DNA of 64,000 nt, taken from Amaurobius ferox (taxonomy: Eukaryota; Arthropoda; Arachnida; Araneae; Amaurobiidae). How positions within the stretch are numbered: position 1 is the stretch's first letter; each line of letters starts with the position of its first letter. This document shows, in pieces, positions 35,934 through 47,675 of the stretch. A model generated the notes under the pieces. It did no database searches, was not told where the DNA came from, and saw nothing but the letters and a program-made list of their open reading frames with translations. Made by a program: the position numbers and the translations under genes. The DNA lies in NCBI GenBank assembly GCA_951213105.1, contig OX578142.1, positions 116,072,565-116,136,564 of the forward strand. The letters are read 5' to 3'.

Positions 35934-37632
35934 ATGTCGGAAGCAAAAAAGAAGAGGCGGCAGTATAGTGTGGATTATATTAAGTACGGATTTATCGAAA
36001 ATCCCACAAATCCATCATCGCCAATGTGCCTTATTTGTCAAAAAACATTTTCAAATGAAGCGATGAAGCCTTCTAGGCTTCAAGATCATTTTAATAAAAT
36101 ACACCCGGATAAGAAAGACAAAGATGTGACCTATTTTCAAGACATGAAAAAGAAGTGCGAAATTCAGCCAACTGTATCGAAACTTTTTTCATCAGTTTCT
36201 AAGCAAGACGATGACGGACTTCGAGCTTCGTACAATATCTCATTGTTGATTGCTAAAACATGCAAACTACATACTATTGGGGAAGATTTAATTTTACCAG
36301 CAATAAATGAAGTAATAACCACTGTGCTTCATAAACCAGCTGCAGATGTTATCCGAAAAATTCCTTTGAGCAATAGTTCTGTGCAAACACGAATTGAGAT
36401 GACTGAAAACATTGAAGAATCATTGTTCAATCATCTGCAGACTTGTCAATTTTCAATTCAGCTGGATGAGTCCACTTTACCAACCAATGAAGCATTGTTA
36501 TTGTCATACGTGAGGTTTATCAAAGATGAGAAAATATGTCAAGAAATATTGTTTGCTACGAATTTGGAAACAGATACAAAAGGAGAAACCATATTTAATA
36601 CACTGGAAAAGTTTTGTGACGAAAAGGAAATTCCTTTTAATAATATTTTGTCAGTTGCTATGGATGGCGCACCGGTTATGACAGGGCGTCACAAAGGCTT
36701 CATAGCGTGCTTAAAAAATAAAGTTCCTGGTGTGCTTGCTGTGCATTGCGTAATTCATCGCCAGCATTTGGTTGCGAAAAATTTGAGTGAACGCCTCCAT
36801 ACATCACTGCAATATGTTATCAGAGCAGTTAATAAAATCAGAAGTAACTCGTTAAATGACAGATTATTTAGTCAGCTTTGCATTGCCAATGATGAAGATT
36901 TCAACCGATTGCTGCTTCACACAGAGGTGCGCTGGCTGTCAAAAGGTACTTGTTTGACTCGATTTTACAATCTGTTTGGGTCTGTGATAGCGTTCCTAGG
37001 AAACAAAGACACGGAATTGCTCGACAACCTTATCTCATCAAAGAACTATATTTCGTACTTGACAGACCTGTATAAATTGTTTAATGATGTCAATCTCCAA
37101 CTTCAAGGCGACGACTTAAACTTGATTAAGACAAAAAATAGCGTTGCTGCTTTCGTGTCCAAACTGCTATTATACAAAAGAAATATCGGCAGACGCGAAT
37201 TCAATAACTTCCCAAATTTATCAGCAGTATCATTCAAGCACGACGACTTGCTTGTTTACTGTCAACACTTGGAAAACCTCCACAGTGATTTCAAGGAATG
37301 ATTGCAGGACATTTTAAACATGGACATACCAGACTGAGTTTTGGATCCTTTTTCAAATGTCAACACAGTAGGATCATCCCAGTTAGAAGAAGAACTAATA
37401 GAACTGACGACAAATGAGGAATTAAAAATTAAATTCAAGAATGGCTACCAAGAATTTTGGCTGCAGAAGCCGATTTTGCAACTGTACTGATTTAGTGCTG
37501 TAGCAACGTTGGTAACTAAAAAGAGAAATCGGCTCCATGTTACTGAACGCGGCGACTTACGGTTGTTTTTAAGTAAAATCGAGCCTGATATTAACAAACT
37601 CCTTAAAATGCATCAAATTCAACCTTCTCATT
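35934..37632 (+). pseudogene. hAT transposase, ZBED5/FAM200-like, C-terminus broken
   Basis: The 455-codon open part (35934-37301) starts with a basic stretch (MSEAKKKRRQYSVDYIKYGF). A BED-type finger follows (CLIC at about residues 32-35, then DHFNKIH). The RNase-H-like core has QLDEST (D178) and AMDGAPVM (D244), then HCVIHRQHLVAKNL and TEVRWLSKG, all typical of ZBED5/FAM200-type hATs. After the TGA at 37299-37301 the same frame still encodes family-like sequence with further stops at about 37335 and 37488. It regains TKKRNRLHV...RGDLRLFLSKIEPD before TAG at about 37632. The dimerisation segment between is partly deleted. The truncated protein lacks the hAT C-terminal domain and is probably inactive. 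Confidence 0.85.
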
Positions 37633-37919
37633 AGATAAGTTATAAATTCAATGTCTTTTGAATGTTAATAAAAATACTTTTCAATATAGTTAAGTATGCG
37701 TTTTAATTGTTCTCATTGAAACAGTCTTCTTTAAACTCAGAAATAGGATAGGGCCATATCCTATCTTAAGACTATAGTATATAATATTACACGTTTAAAT
37801 ATAATCGTGGCAATAGCTGTTTCAGATTCGCAAGTAAAAAAAATTGGGGGGCATTCGGAAAAAAAATATTCTCAAAGTGGGCGGTAGGCAAAAAAAGGTT
37901 GAGAACCTATGTTCTAGAA

Positions 37920-38340
37920 TCTTCTGAATACGATTCGACTGTTTTTAACTAGCAAAGATGTTTTCACCGATGCTTTGCAAATATTTTGGCGAATGGAGAA
38001 ATCAAACTTAGTTAAAGCTCATAATTTTTAATCACATTAACAGTAATTACTTCAGAAAATTTTGTATATTTTTATAACTTTAGGAGATATGTGTCACACA
38101 TCGCGTACGGAATATACAAAATAGTTAGTAAGAACATGAAAATAGCTTACAGAACGATGTCTTCATCAACAGGCATCCAAACTAGAAATGAGCTATATGC
38201 ACACTAATTACAGTATTAAAAATGAGATCTTATCTAAGATCTAATCTAAGATGATGTCATCAATTCAAGGTTAACAAGATGATGCCACAGTTAAAAGTAG
38301 ATATTCTTTCTTAATTATTTATTAATTTTATAAAGTCCTT
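37920..38340. other. Tail of the 77-bp array and AT-rich DNA
   Basis: One GAATACGATTCGAC unit begins at 37926. After it no repeat or gene is recognised. AACGATGTCTTCATCAACAGG near 38153 is reminiscent of the CTTCATCAGG-type motifs in Penelope-like repeats, without further support. Confidence 0.4.
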
Positions 38341-38700
38341 GAGCTAACCACTGCTTATCCCCATGTAGTCTATTCTCACCAAAGAATGAAATACAGGGTA
38401 GATATTTTACATTAGGAACTATCGACACCCCTACAAGCTAACCACTGCTTTGGCCCACGCAATCTATTCTTACCAAAGAATGCAACACTTGGCAGATTTT
38501 TTTAAAATGGGAAAATTCAAAGTACTGAAAGCTCCTTGAGCTAACCACTTCTTTACCCCATGTAGTCTATTCTTACCAAAGAATGAAATACAGGGTAGAT
38601 ATTTTAAAATAGGAACTATCGACACCCCTACAAGCTAACCACTGCTTTGGCCCACACAGTCTCTTCTCACCAAAGAACTCTGTACTGGTTAGATATTTTA
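38341..38700 (+). repeat. Short higher-order tandem repeat (A-B-A-B, 197-bp dimer)
   Basis: Four monomers of about 93-100 bp share GCTAACCACT(G/T)CTT, then a GTCT or TCTATTCT block, then ACCAAAGAA. Monomers 1 and 3 (38341 and 38538) are nearly identical and differ from monomers 2 and 4 (about 38437 and 38632), so a dimer was duplicated. This is the organisation of satellite higher-order repeats on a very small scale. Confidence 0.75.
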
Positions 38701-39429
38701 AAGAAAATGCTTACATTAGAAATAGCTAGTGACATATATAATAACACCGATAAGACATTACAACCTTGGACGTTGCATGGATAGGTTCGGTTCGTTCATA
38801 GCTGTGATAAATTTCTAGTGTTTTAAAAATAAATCTTTTACTGTAAATGTTGTATTTGGATGTTACTATCTACAAATAATGTCTAAAATTCAAAGTATGC
38901 CATCCCTCCAATAACTAATTTCTAGTTGAGATTCTGCCAAGCCAAGACGAAACATTTCGGGGCGCCTGTGCTGGGGCACTTATCCCCACATCGAATTTGT
39001 TGGATGAATGTCCGATTTTTATAATGTTCAACGTTATTTTGGTTGTATGTCGTTCCTGTACAGGACGTGGCTTGTAGATGTTGTCGTCGATGATTAAAGA
39101 TGTTGTCGTCTATGATGTCTGGTGACGCTGTCGTGGCATTGGCCGACATGAGAGGAAATCCATGGATATTGTCTCAGATGTGTTAAATTCACTCACACCA
39201 ACGTTTGCGTTGGGTTGATTGGACGTCTATCTTATGTCTTCCATAGCCCCAGCAGAAACACCTGCCACTACCAATTCACAAGTCCTCTCTGAGATCGGAA
39301 ACTAAACTCAAGATCTGCTTTCTTGTGCTCTAGCACACAGCGAAGTTTTATCCTCCACTACAGAATCTGGTTCGAGTGAATCTACTTCATCAGATTCAGT
39401 GCAAGATACGCTTCGTCGGTTGCATATCT
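38701..39429. other. Unassigned DNA, no gene supported
   Basis: The 38920-39400 part is less AT-rich and has 60-75-codon frames on both strands without recognisable motifs. GATGTTGTCGTC(G/T)ATGAT is repeated at about 39076 and 39099. I see nothing that decides between decayed gene and chance. Confidence 0.35.
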
Positions 39430-40100
39430 CAATCATTTTTTTGTTGTTGGAATGAGGTGGATGATTACGTGGATAATTCGAAAAGTCAAAATAATTTTCA
39501 TGACTTTCAAAATCTTTATAAATATCTTACGTTTCAATTTAATGACATAATGAATGAGTATTAGTAAAAAGTAATTCAACTCAACTTCCACACATCTTCT
39601 TAATAAAATCATAATGAAAGTCATATATGAGTGTTTTACTCAAGTCTAGTACTAAGAAACCGGCATAGATGGATCTATTCAACTTCAAATTAGTCTTATG
39701 CATATGAAGTGTAATCAAATATTCGTTAAATATTTTGAAGGAGTGATGGGTTGGTGATGCAAGTAATTTTTTCAATCTCTTCTCAGTCTGAACTAGTTTG
39801 ACATTCATCCTTTTTCTCAAGTTTTCCATGGTCTTACCAAAAATTGCGTTGTTCGTAAGTTTGAACAGATCTTTTTCGAAAGAATTTTTTGCAAGCATTC
39901 TCTTCTCAGTGTTAAATTGTACATAAGGCTTCAACCAGGACTCTTGCTTGGAAGTCAATACTCGATGAATTTTCGCAAATTCCATCCCCAGCTTCATATT
40001 TTGTCTTAAATTTTCTATAATGTAGAACATATTTAGACATATGATTCAAATTGAGTAATAATTTAATCTCATTCTTGGATACTTTCAAATTCATTTCTTC
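39430..40100 (-). pseudogene. Decayed DNA polymerase B, Polinton/Maverick type
   Basis: On the minus strand 40030-39581 is a 149-codon open frame with hallmarks of the protein-primed family B polymerase of Maverick/Polinton elements: HRVLTSKQESWLKPYV, AKNSFEKDLFKLTNNAIFGK, TMENLRKRMN and LDLSKTLIYDFHYDFIKK. The upstream part (40094-40016, KYVLHYRKF) is in another frame. Downstream, past TGA at 39581-39583, the same frame continues with ELLFTNTHSLCH, where the family has a TDTDS motif, then DIYKDFESHENYFDFS. Both catalytic aspartates of that motif are replaced (N and H), with two more stops. This is a long-dead fragment of a virus-like element. The capsid, integrase and other Polinton genes are not visible. 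Confidence 0.72.
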
Positions 40101-40263
40101 AGATAAATTTTGGCTATATATTCTGGATATATGGAAATCTGAGATAGTGTGATATGGCTACCTATAAATGTATTATATTGTGACCTGCTACTTGAAGTAA
40201 CTTTTCTCAAAAATTGTGGTCGTTCAAAGTTCTATATGCAGATACCTCTTTCGTCAGTCGCAA

Positions 40264-40659
40264 TGAGTTGTTCTGTTCAATGACAATGGAAAACTGCCTT
40301 TAACGAAGATAATACAATTATATGATTCAAAATTTTGTCTAACACAGTGTCATATTACCTTGGATAAAAATCAAATTAATAACATGTTTAAGAATTGTGT
40401 TAATAACATTAGTAAGAAAATTCGAGAAAGTATATTTATAGACTGACTTCCTACTCAAATATTAAAAGTAAAGGACACTATAACCTTTCTACCATCAGCT
40501 ATTTGTGACAAAAAATTTGCATTCGAACATTTAATCTCTTGTATTAATGACAGTGTGATGGGTCATGTAAGAAAACTTTCCAAATGCGTTGGTTGTGTTG
40601 GCCAAATTGAAGATCAATGTTACCATGAACGTCTTCACAGTACTCCATTACAAATATAA
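40264..40659 (+). pseudogene. Unidentified degenerate open frame
   Basis: One frame stays open for about 130 codons with a single internal TGA near 40443, unusual in DNA this AT-rich. The second half is Cys/His-bearing (KLSKCVGCVGQIEDQC, then YHERLH) and could be a small zinc-binding segment. It lies 160 bp beyond the polymerase B remnant and in the opposite direction, so it may belong to the same dead virus-like element, but no family is recognised. Confidence 0.4.
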
Positions 40660-41268
40660 AACAGTGTGAATGAACAAGTACGTCTAAATCCTGACATTAA
40701 TAACATAGGAAAGAAAGTTTTGCTGCGTGGGGGAAGGAGTCTTTTACTGGTATAATTGAAATTTTTTCAAGTCATTCAAATCAGAGGACTATGAATGTGC
40801 GATAAGAAATTTATTTTAACTTATTTGTTTAAATGTAGAACAAATAATGGATAATGTGTATTTTATGAAGAATAGATTCATTAAATGGTTTTCTATCTTT
40901 CAAACTGAACTCCTTATTTACGTTCATCAACTCATTTTTAACATGTTCTATTTAAAAATAGTATGTGCTCGTGGATTACTTATCTATGCATTGAAGTGTA
41001 GTGGGTTTACTAATCTCGCTCTTTAAAATAAAATATAAAAAAAAAACTTAAAAAAAATTATTCAAATCATATCAGATGTCTACAATGTAAGTTTCGTAAT
41101 GAAAGATATTTACACGTTACAGAGTTTAAATCATAAAATTTATGTTCAATGTTAAAATTCTGAAATTATATACCCTTATTCATTAAAAATAAATGCTAAG
41201 TTGTGTTCCATTCTCTAAAAGTATAAAGATTCATAGAGAAGGTGATGTTTCAAACTCAAGAATCAGTG

Positions 41269-41523
41269 AAAATTCAACCCTAGTTTCCTAAAAATCTACG
41301 AAGTTGGGATTTATTCTGTAATAAGTGTAAAATTTTGTCGTAGATCTCAGTTTCGTCCTGTCATTTTCCACATGCTGTTTAAATATGCACATTCAAATGT
41401 TGCCATTCATTACGAAGTGTATGGGTTTATGGTGCACCTACAGCCAAGAAATCGTGACATTCCTATGTGTGCGTCAATAATGCCTCGTATTAAGATATCA
41501 AAACTCATTACACGTTTCTTTTA
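41269..41523 (+). pseudogene. Unidentified short open frame without a start
   Basis: About 84 codons are open from a TGA to TAA at about 41521-41523, with protein-like composition (QFRPVIFHMLFKYAHSNVAI, later GFMVHLQPRNRDIPMC). The first Met is internal. It is the same strand and neighbourhood as the frame at 40264-40659. It might be another relic of the same element, or chance; function unknown. Confidence 0.3.
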
Positions 41524-42130
41524 AAGTGTTAATTGAGAGCATCTTTCGTATTTTAATGTTATTACAATGTACTGCACTTAGCCCAGATGATCACTCTTTC
41601 ATTTAAATTCAATGTTAACAATCACATATCCTTAAAAAAATCTATTACCGTAGTTTTTCCCATCAATATATAATATCTATAGATAAAAATCTCCATATTG
41701 TTGCTCAAGTGTCGAAAATTTAAAACAATCGATAGTTTATTTGTTGTATAATTTTTAATTCCAGACCCATAAAAAAAAACTTAGAAAGAGTTAAAAAGAT
41801 ACCCATATCTATCTCGTCCATCAAATGTAAAGTTTGGAATTCGATATTATTTTTCAACGGGAGGCAGATTAATCTATTCAATTGGGTCAAGCATTTTGCT
41901 TTTGCGGTTTCACGAGCGATTAAAATGGAATATTAATGGAATATCTGTATATAAATGGAATATCTGTAATATAAATGGAATATCTGTATTTTCTGAAGTC
42001 TCTATGGTATATATCAATCTGTAACGTATTATCTGTAAACGTATTGTTAAAACTAAAAATTTTAGATGAGAAGCATTTTCCTTTAAATCTAAATTTAAAT
42101 TGTTTTGTGGGAAAAGGTAGATAATGAATA
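41524..42130. other. AT-rich DNA, no gene recognised
   Basis: Only a small AATGGAATATCTGTA repeat (about 41934-41990, three units) stands out. Confidence 0.5.
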
Positions 42131-42132
42131 TA

Positions 42133-44363
42133 CAGTAGGTGCCGCTTAATGTGATCGCGGATAATGTTATCATTCGTTTAATGTTATCAGAATCGCGAAG
42201 TCCCGAACGCTTGTATATTAACACATGTTAAAAAAATCGGTTTTTGTAATCAGCGCCTTCGTTTATTGTTATCACTTTATCACTTCACTTTCGTCGTTCG
42301 TGTACCATTTTCGATTTTTTTTTCATTCTCTCAACAAAAAATCCAAACTACATATACGTAAAAGCAAAGGGAGGGTCCCCAAAACTCCAAAGAGGGTCCC
42401 TTTTGTTGGCACGTGCAGGAATTTGCCGCAAGGCCGTCCCTCAGGCGCGGCGCCCGGGGCTTGGCGCCGGTTCTGCAGGTGATGATTTCTCTCTCCTTTT
42501 CCGCCCTTTGAGAATGGTGGGGGGCGTAGGAAAAGAGTTGAGTTCTTTTCTTATCAGTAAGCAAAGTGCTTGGACTGTTGAAAGCTGTAGATTTTTTTCT
42601 CTCTCTCAAGTTGCATTTCAGACTTTATTGCAGACGGCCAAGCATTTTAGCAATGGGAAAAAAACGCAATGATTTAACTGTTAAGGACAAAATTGACATT
42701 TTGAAACGTTTTGATAATTTATCCCAGATGAGTCAAAGAAATGCTGCTGCTGCACTAAAAATCTCTCAGCCATTACTTTGTAAAATGTTAAAGAATAGCG
42801 ACGAGATTGAAAATAAAGTGAAGTTGAACGCAAATTTGAACTGTAAGCGAAGACGTACTGGGAAATATGGAGAAGTCTAATCGGCTTTGACACTGTGGTT
42901 TGCCAATGTTAGGGAAAAGGATGCACGCATAAACGGTCCTTTAATTCGGCAAAAAGCTGAAGATCTTTGCTTCTAAAATGAGCAAAAAAATTTCGTCACA
43001 ACGGAGGGTGGTTTAATCGCTGGAGAAAAAGGGAGAACATTGTGTTCAAACGTACCCATGGGGAAGAAAAGGATGCCGCTTTTCCAGCTGCAAAGGCATG
43101 GATTTCCAAAAAATGACCGAAAATAATCGCTGATTATTCACCCGAAAACATCTACAATGCTGACGAAACCGGACTTTATTTTCTTGCCTTGCCAGAACAT
43201 ACGTACCTGTTCAAAAACGAGAGCTCTAAGGGATGCAATATTTCAAAAGAACGTATAACTGTACTCTGTTGTGCGAGCATGACTGGAAAGAAGAAGAAAC
43301 TCTTTGTTATCGGAAAAATCAAAAAGCCAAGATGCTTTAAAGATGTTAAGAAATTGCCTCTTGATTATGCTGCCAATAAAGCAGCGTGGATGACAGTTGC
43401 TCTATTCAACGAATGTCTTCTAAAGTGGGACAAAGAATTAGATCACAATATCGCCGTACTCATCGATAACTGCAGAGTCCACAATGCAAATGTCACATTA
43501 AAGCATATCAAAATAATTCTCCTACCTGCCAACACTACATCACTTATCCAACCATGTGATCAAGGAATAATTCGTGCAATGAAAGCGTATTACCGTGGAG
43601 AAATGCGCACTAGGGTTTTGGAAAATATGGAAGGTACGGAACAACTGAGTGCAAACGCGTTAGCAAAGAAGACGAATGTACTTCAGACTCTCCATCTTTT
43701 GACAATGTCGTGAGATCGAGTGTTCAAGAATACAATTAAGAACTGTTTCTCTCACGGTGGGTTCGCTAAAGCGGATGAAGGTATGGCTGTACCGGAATTC
43801 GATGAAACAGTACTCGTACCAGCCAACATGACTGAAAATGACTTTGCAGAATGGATGTCTATAGATGGGAACGCCCAAGTGGCTACAACAATGACTGATG
43901 AAGATGCATGCCGAGCTGTATCATGTTCTATCGAAGAAAACAATGAAAAAACATCGGATGAAGATGAGGACGAAGATGAAAACCTTGTTGAGTATCCTCC
44001 AACTGCTACTGAAATGAGAGAGGCTCTCCGTGTTTTGAGACTCGGGGTGCAACACAGAGGCACTGCAGGGAACTTTCGCGGACAGTACAGGTATGAAAGT
44101 TTTATAAATAATTTGCTGAGACAAAATACAAGACAGACAACTTTGGAAGACTTTTTTAATTGACCTATTTTAACGATTTGTTTAAAATAGTGTTTGAGTG
44201 AATCGTTGTCTTTTAAATTTGTAGTATCTGCAAAAATACAGTAAATATTAACTTTTAAAATAAAAATTTTATGTTTCTGATACTTTTTGTTTATTGTTAT
44301 CAATCGGTTATTGTTATCAAATAGCATCTGTCCCAAAGCGATCACATTAAGCGGCACCTACTG
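42133..44363 (+). mobile_element. Complete Tigger/pogo-type transposon
   Basis: Near-perfect inverted ends of about 26 bp (CAGTAGGTGCCGCTTAATGT at each end, read inward) are flanked by TA (42131-42132 and 44364-44365). The 2231-bp length and a single pogo-type transposase gene are typical. The ends are still almost identical although the gene is broken, so this copy may remain mobilisable in trans. Confidence 0.92.
42653..44163 (+). pseudogene. Tigger/pogo transposase with stops and one frameshift
   Basis: It starts at ATG 42653 (MGKKRNDLTVKDKIDILKRF) with the CENP-B-type N-terminal helix-turn-helix. A second DNA-binding segment follows (GGWFNRWRKR near 43004), then the DDE domain. The catalytic acids are all present: NADETGL (about 43163), VLIDNCRVH (about 43460) and QPCDQGII (about 43557), with 30 residues between the last two. 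An acidic C-terminal tail (DEDEDEDE) ends at TAA 44161-44163. In-frame stops occur at 42878, near 42974, near 43117 and at 43711, plus a one-base frame change near 42985-43000. The coding copy is dead but the domain order is complete. Confidence 0.9.
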
Positions 44364-44759
44364 TATTCTAATTTTCGATCATTTAATTTGCGTACCAAAT
44401 GGGTGGAGGGGCTGATAGTCATATTCATATTAGTTAAGTTTTTCTTATATTATTTAAGTTTTTCTATCTATCTTAGTCATTTATCAAGGTTTTTCAAAAA
44501 CTTCACCTATATGCAAATACGTTAATTTGAATAATTGAATTATTTTTACAGTAAATCCACAAAAAATCCCTAATGTATTAATGTGTCATTGCGTATGTCA
44601 TCCTACCAGATTTTCTTTTTTTTTTATCGTAGAGCAGCGCACGATTTATGTAGTACCGAAAAAAGGGCACTGTATCTTTAAGAATCCTTAAGCATACATA
44701 AAAACATACATAAAAATCGTTAAAAACCAGGAAAAAAAAATCAAAAAAGCATATATTTA
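44364..44759. other. AT-rich DNA between transposon and RT remnant
   Basis: No gene or repeat is recognised apart from a short AGTTTTTCTTA/T repeat at 44437-44470. Confidence 0.45.
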
Positions 44760-46080
44760 GAAATTGTTACTCCTCCTGTATCTTAAAATCTATTAACTTA
44801 GATAAATATATTTATGAAATAGAATGTAAATATTCACAGCCATTAGAAGCTTTTAACATGTGGAAATATCATATCTTAAAAGTCATTAAAAATTCTATTA
44901 ATAGCATAACAATTTACAAATCGCTATATAATTTTGGTAAATTAAAGTTCTCTATTAAAAATTTACAAAAATATTTTGTTATCACTTATGTCATTAACAA
45001 CTATGGCAACCCTGTAACAACTATGCAATTATTCGTAAACAATTTTGTATTAAATTTTTAATCGACTATTTAAAGAATAATGAAATTTTCAATATAGACT
45101 CACATTCAGTTAATAGTATCAAACTAAATATTATTAATATTTATGGTAATTTACAATTACACTCAAAAGTTTACAAATTTCCGTATATAAATTTTATATA
45201 TAAATTTTATAAGAATCCTATTAAATTTAGAACTGTCACTTGTGGACATAATACTTATTCTACTTCTGCTAGCAAAGTATTGCTCAATTGCTTGAAAAAC
45301 TAAATGACAGCTTTCGATATTCTCAATGTAATTATTTTATTCTAGATAATAGTCAAGAATTAATTGATAAATTGCATTTTATTGACACAATCATTGGCTT
45401 CCAAACCTTTGATTTTAAAGATCTCATTAATAATATTAATATTCATGATTTTTATGATATCATCTTATTTCTTTATAATACATTTGTTGCCAAACATGCC
45501 CATCATATTAAAATCAAAAACTTTTCTGACCTTCTCCACTTTGTATTATTTAATAACTGTATTTTTCAGGAAAATCAATTATATTTACAAGTCTTAGGTG
45601 TCCCGCAAGGTGGTTGTAGTAGTAATATTTAGGCAAATTTATATTTTTATCAATGTGAATGTACATTTACACCAACTGGCATACAAATTTATCAATATGT
45701 AGACCATCTGATCTGTGTTGATAAAACGGAATTAAATAATATCAATATCGATTTCTAATCCAATAATCTGGAATTGCTGAATCTTCTATGAGTGCTAAGG
45801 TAAACTTCCTGGATTTGAATCTATCTATTGAAGCTTCCAATAGAATTCTTTATAATTTATATGATAAAAAAAGTTATTTTAATTTCAATATCAATGAATT
45901 ATTACCTTTTACTTCTTGTAATTCGGTTCAAATTTTTCGTAACGTTCTTAAAAGTCAATTGCTTTGAATTTATAGATTAACAGATAAAAAGTTTCATCAA
46001 TTACATATAAATAAGCTTATTCAGATTAGTAAATTATACGTTTATCCATTATATTTGGTTAATAGTATAGTTAAAAAATA
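44760..46080 (+). pseudogene. Decayed reverse transcriptase, probably Penelope-like
   Basis: Pieces in shifting frames follow the order of a reverse transcriptase. A PIKFRTVTCGHNTYSTSASK block lies near 45213-45272. The longest open piece, 45288-45632, ends in VLGVPQGGCSSNI (motif 4-like). A YVDHLICVD block near 45697 stands where YADD or YVDD is expected, so the second catalytic Asp is His. Then come FLDLNLSIE and LYDKKSYFNFNI near 45806-45893. The FLDL and YDK...FNF signature recalls Penelope-like elements, but no GIY-YIG domain was found. At least five stops or frame changes make it inactive. Confidence 0.6.
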
Positions 46081-46231
46081 TAAGGTAACTCCGCGATGTT
46101 AAAGCATTGTACTAAAACTAAAACATTATAATCACTCCTCAGTCAAATTTTCCCTTTTCTTATTATTAATTTATTGCTACTTACGGTTATAGATTATATT
46201 ATTACGCATTTCGACACACATGCATCATTTA

Positions 46232-46518
46232 GGGCGCGGTAGCCCATTGGTTAGCGCGCTGGAGTTGCACTCGGTAGACCCGGGTTCGATTCCAGCCACT
46301 GCCAAAACTGCCGCCGTGTTCATGCGGAGTACGATCACGTTAAACATGTGGGTCCGAAAGTCCTTCCGAGAGGTTGGTGGTAGGGGAAGGAGGGTACGGT
46401 CCCTGTGGATGCCTCCCCCACTGGGTTCCGGTCTAAATTGGGTGGCACTTCCCGACCGTCCAAACAGTTACCTTACACCTTTCTGGTAGGTCGGACGGTC
46501 TGGGTTTCAACATCAACA
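46232..46518 (+). mobile_element. tRNA-derived SINE (form without the 5S head)
   Basis: The 5' part has a tRNA-like A box (GGTAGCCCATTGGTTAGCGC) and a canonical B box (GGGTTCGATTCC, about 46280-46291), an internal type 2 Pol III promoter. The body is over 90 percent the same by eye as the composite copies, with the GTCCGACC-end block and a short ATCAACA tail. A 16-bp target duplication ACACATGCATCATTTA (46216-46231 and 46519-46534) flanks it. A 29-bp segment containing the B box, present here, is missing in the composites. Confidence 0.92.
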
Positions 46519-46534
46519 ACACATGCATCATTTA

Positions 46535-47258
46535 ACAGTGCATTTTGTCAGGAGATAGATGCAAAGTGTCTGTGGGCCTGATCTGTGTTCTATAATCGAT
46601 TACTACATTCGATTGTCGATTCATTATTTATAATTTTTTTAAATTATTTTATAGGGTTGATAATGATTGCCATTTTTATCTATATGTATTATTAAGCACT
46701 TGTTGTATTGTGATTGCAGTTTATTTGGTCGTTATCTCTTCTTATACTTTAGAATAGAATTACTTTTTACGATTTTTAAGAATGGCAACATGGACAATAT
46801 ACATTGCACTTTTGGATTGGCAACACCTTCTTTGCACATCACATGTTGGTTTGGCTTAAGAAATCCAACTTCTACATGTGTCAGTCAATTCATTTTATTT
46901 TCATTTTAAATTTTCAATTTTTTTTTCAATCTATTTCAATTTATAGCACATTGGGGTGACTTTTGGCCTTTTGTTCACAGTAACAGGCCATTAAATGAAA
47001 TGTACTTCTATGAAACTGGTGTATAGTAGTCACCCCCTGATGATTTTACTAATACACCACCTTCATTCCTTTGATCGTCATTCCAATTTTACTTTTGATT
47101 ATTTGTTTTAAATTAAATGAGTGGTTTCCTGGTTTTTCTTGTTCATGACTGACATCCTCTTGAGTTTTCTTTAGTTAGTAATTGAATTCTCTTATTTGTT
47201 ATGGATGATTCATTATGTCTCTTCATTTATTCTACTTTAATCCATTTTTATTATTCAT

Positions 47259-47305
<47 letters not shown>

Positions 47306-47631
47306 CAATAATGAAAATATTATATGAAATTCCAATGATAGATTAGCGATAAGTATATATATATATAAATTATTTTTCCATTCCTTAACTTATATATGGA
47401 AAATGGGGTATTTTATACCACTTTAGTACCTGTTTTATTTATAATGTTTTATTTATAATGTTCTAATTATATTTTTTAACAGCTTGTCGTATAGTCATTT
47501 TTAATATCACATTTACACTTCCATCTTCTTTTCATTTTTGCTATACAGAACAATTTCAAATAATGATCAAACTCAGGTATATATAATACAAGTAAATTAA
47601 AATTTTTTAATTATATATATATTATATTTTC

Positions 47632-47675
<44 letters not shown>

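Larger units (their letters stand above)
33106..37911 (+). mobile_element. hAT transposon (Charlie/ZBED5-like) with nested insertions
   Basis: The ends are CATAGGTTCTCAACGTGGGC and, reading inward from the right, CATAGGTTCTCAACC. They are flanked by the 8-bp duplication TTCTAGAA (33098-33105 and 37912-37919). The 4.8-kb total includes a family A copy (33245-35308) inserted in the 5' region, so the native element is about 2.7 kb. The transposase gene starts at 35934. Confidence 0.88.

Noticed and set aside
38341..38700. CRISPR-like array
   Set aside because: Monomers are diverged along their whole length without constant repeats and variable spacers, and the genome is eukaryotic.
46232..46310. 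A true tRNA gene (good A and B boxes)
   Set aside because: No acceptor-stem pairing or anticodon arm closes around the boxes, and the unit continues into the SINE body.
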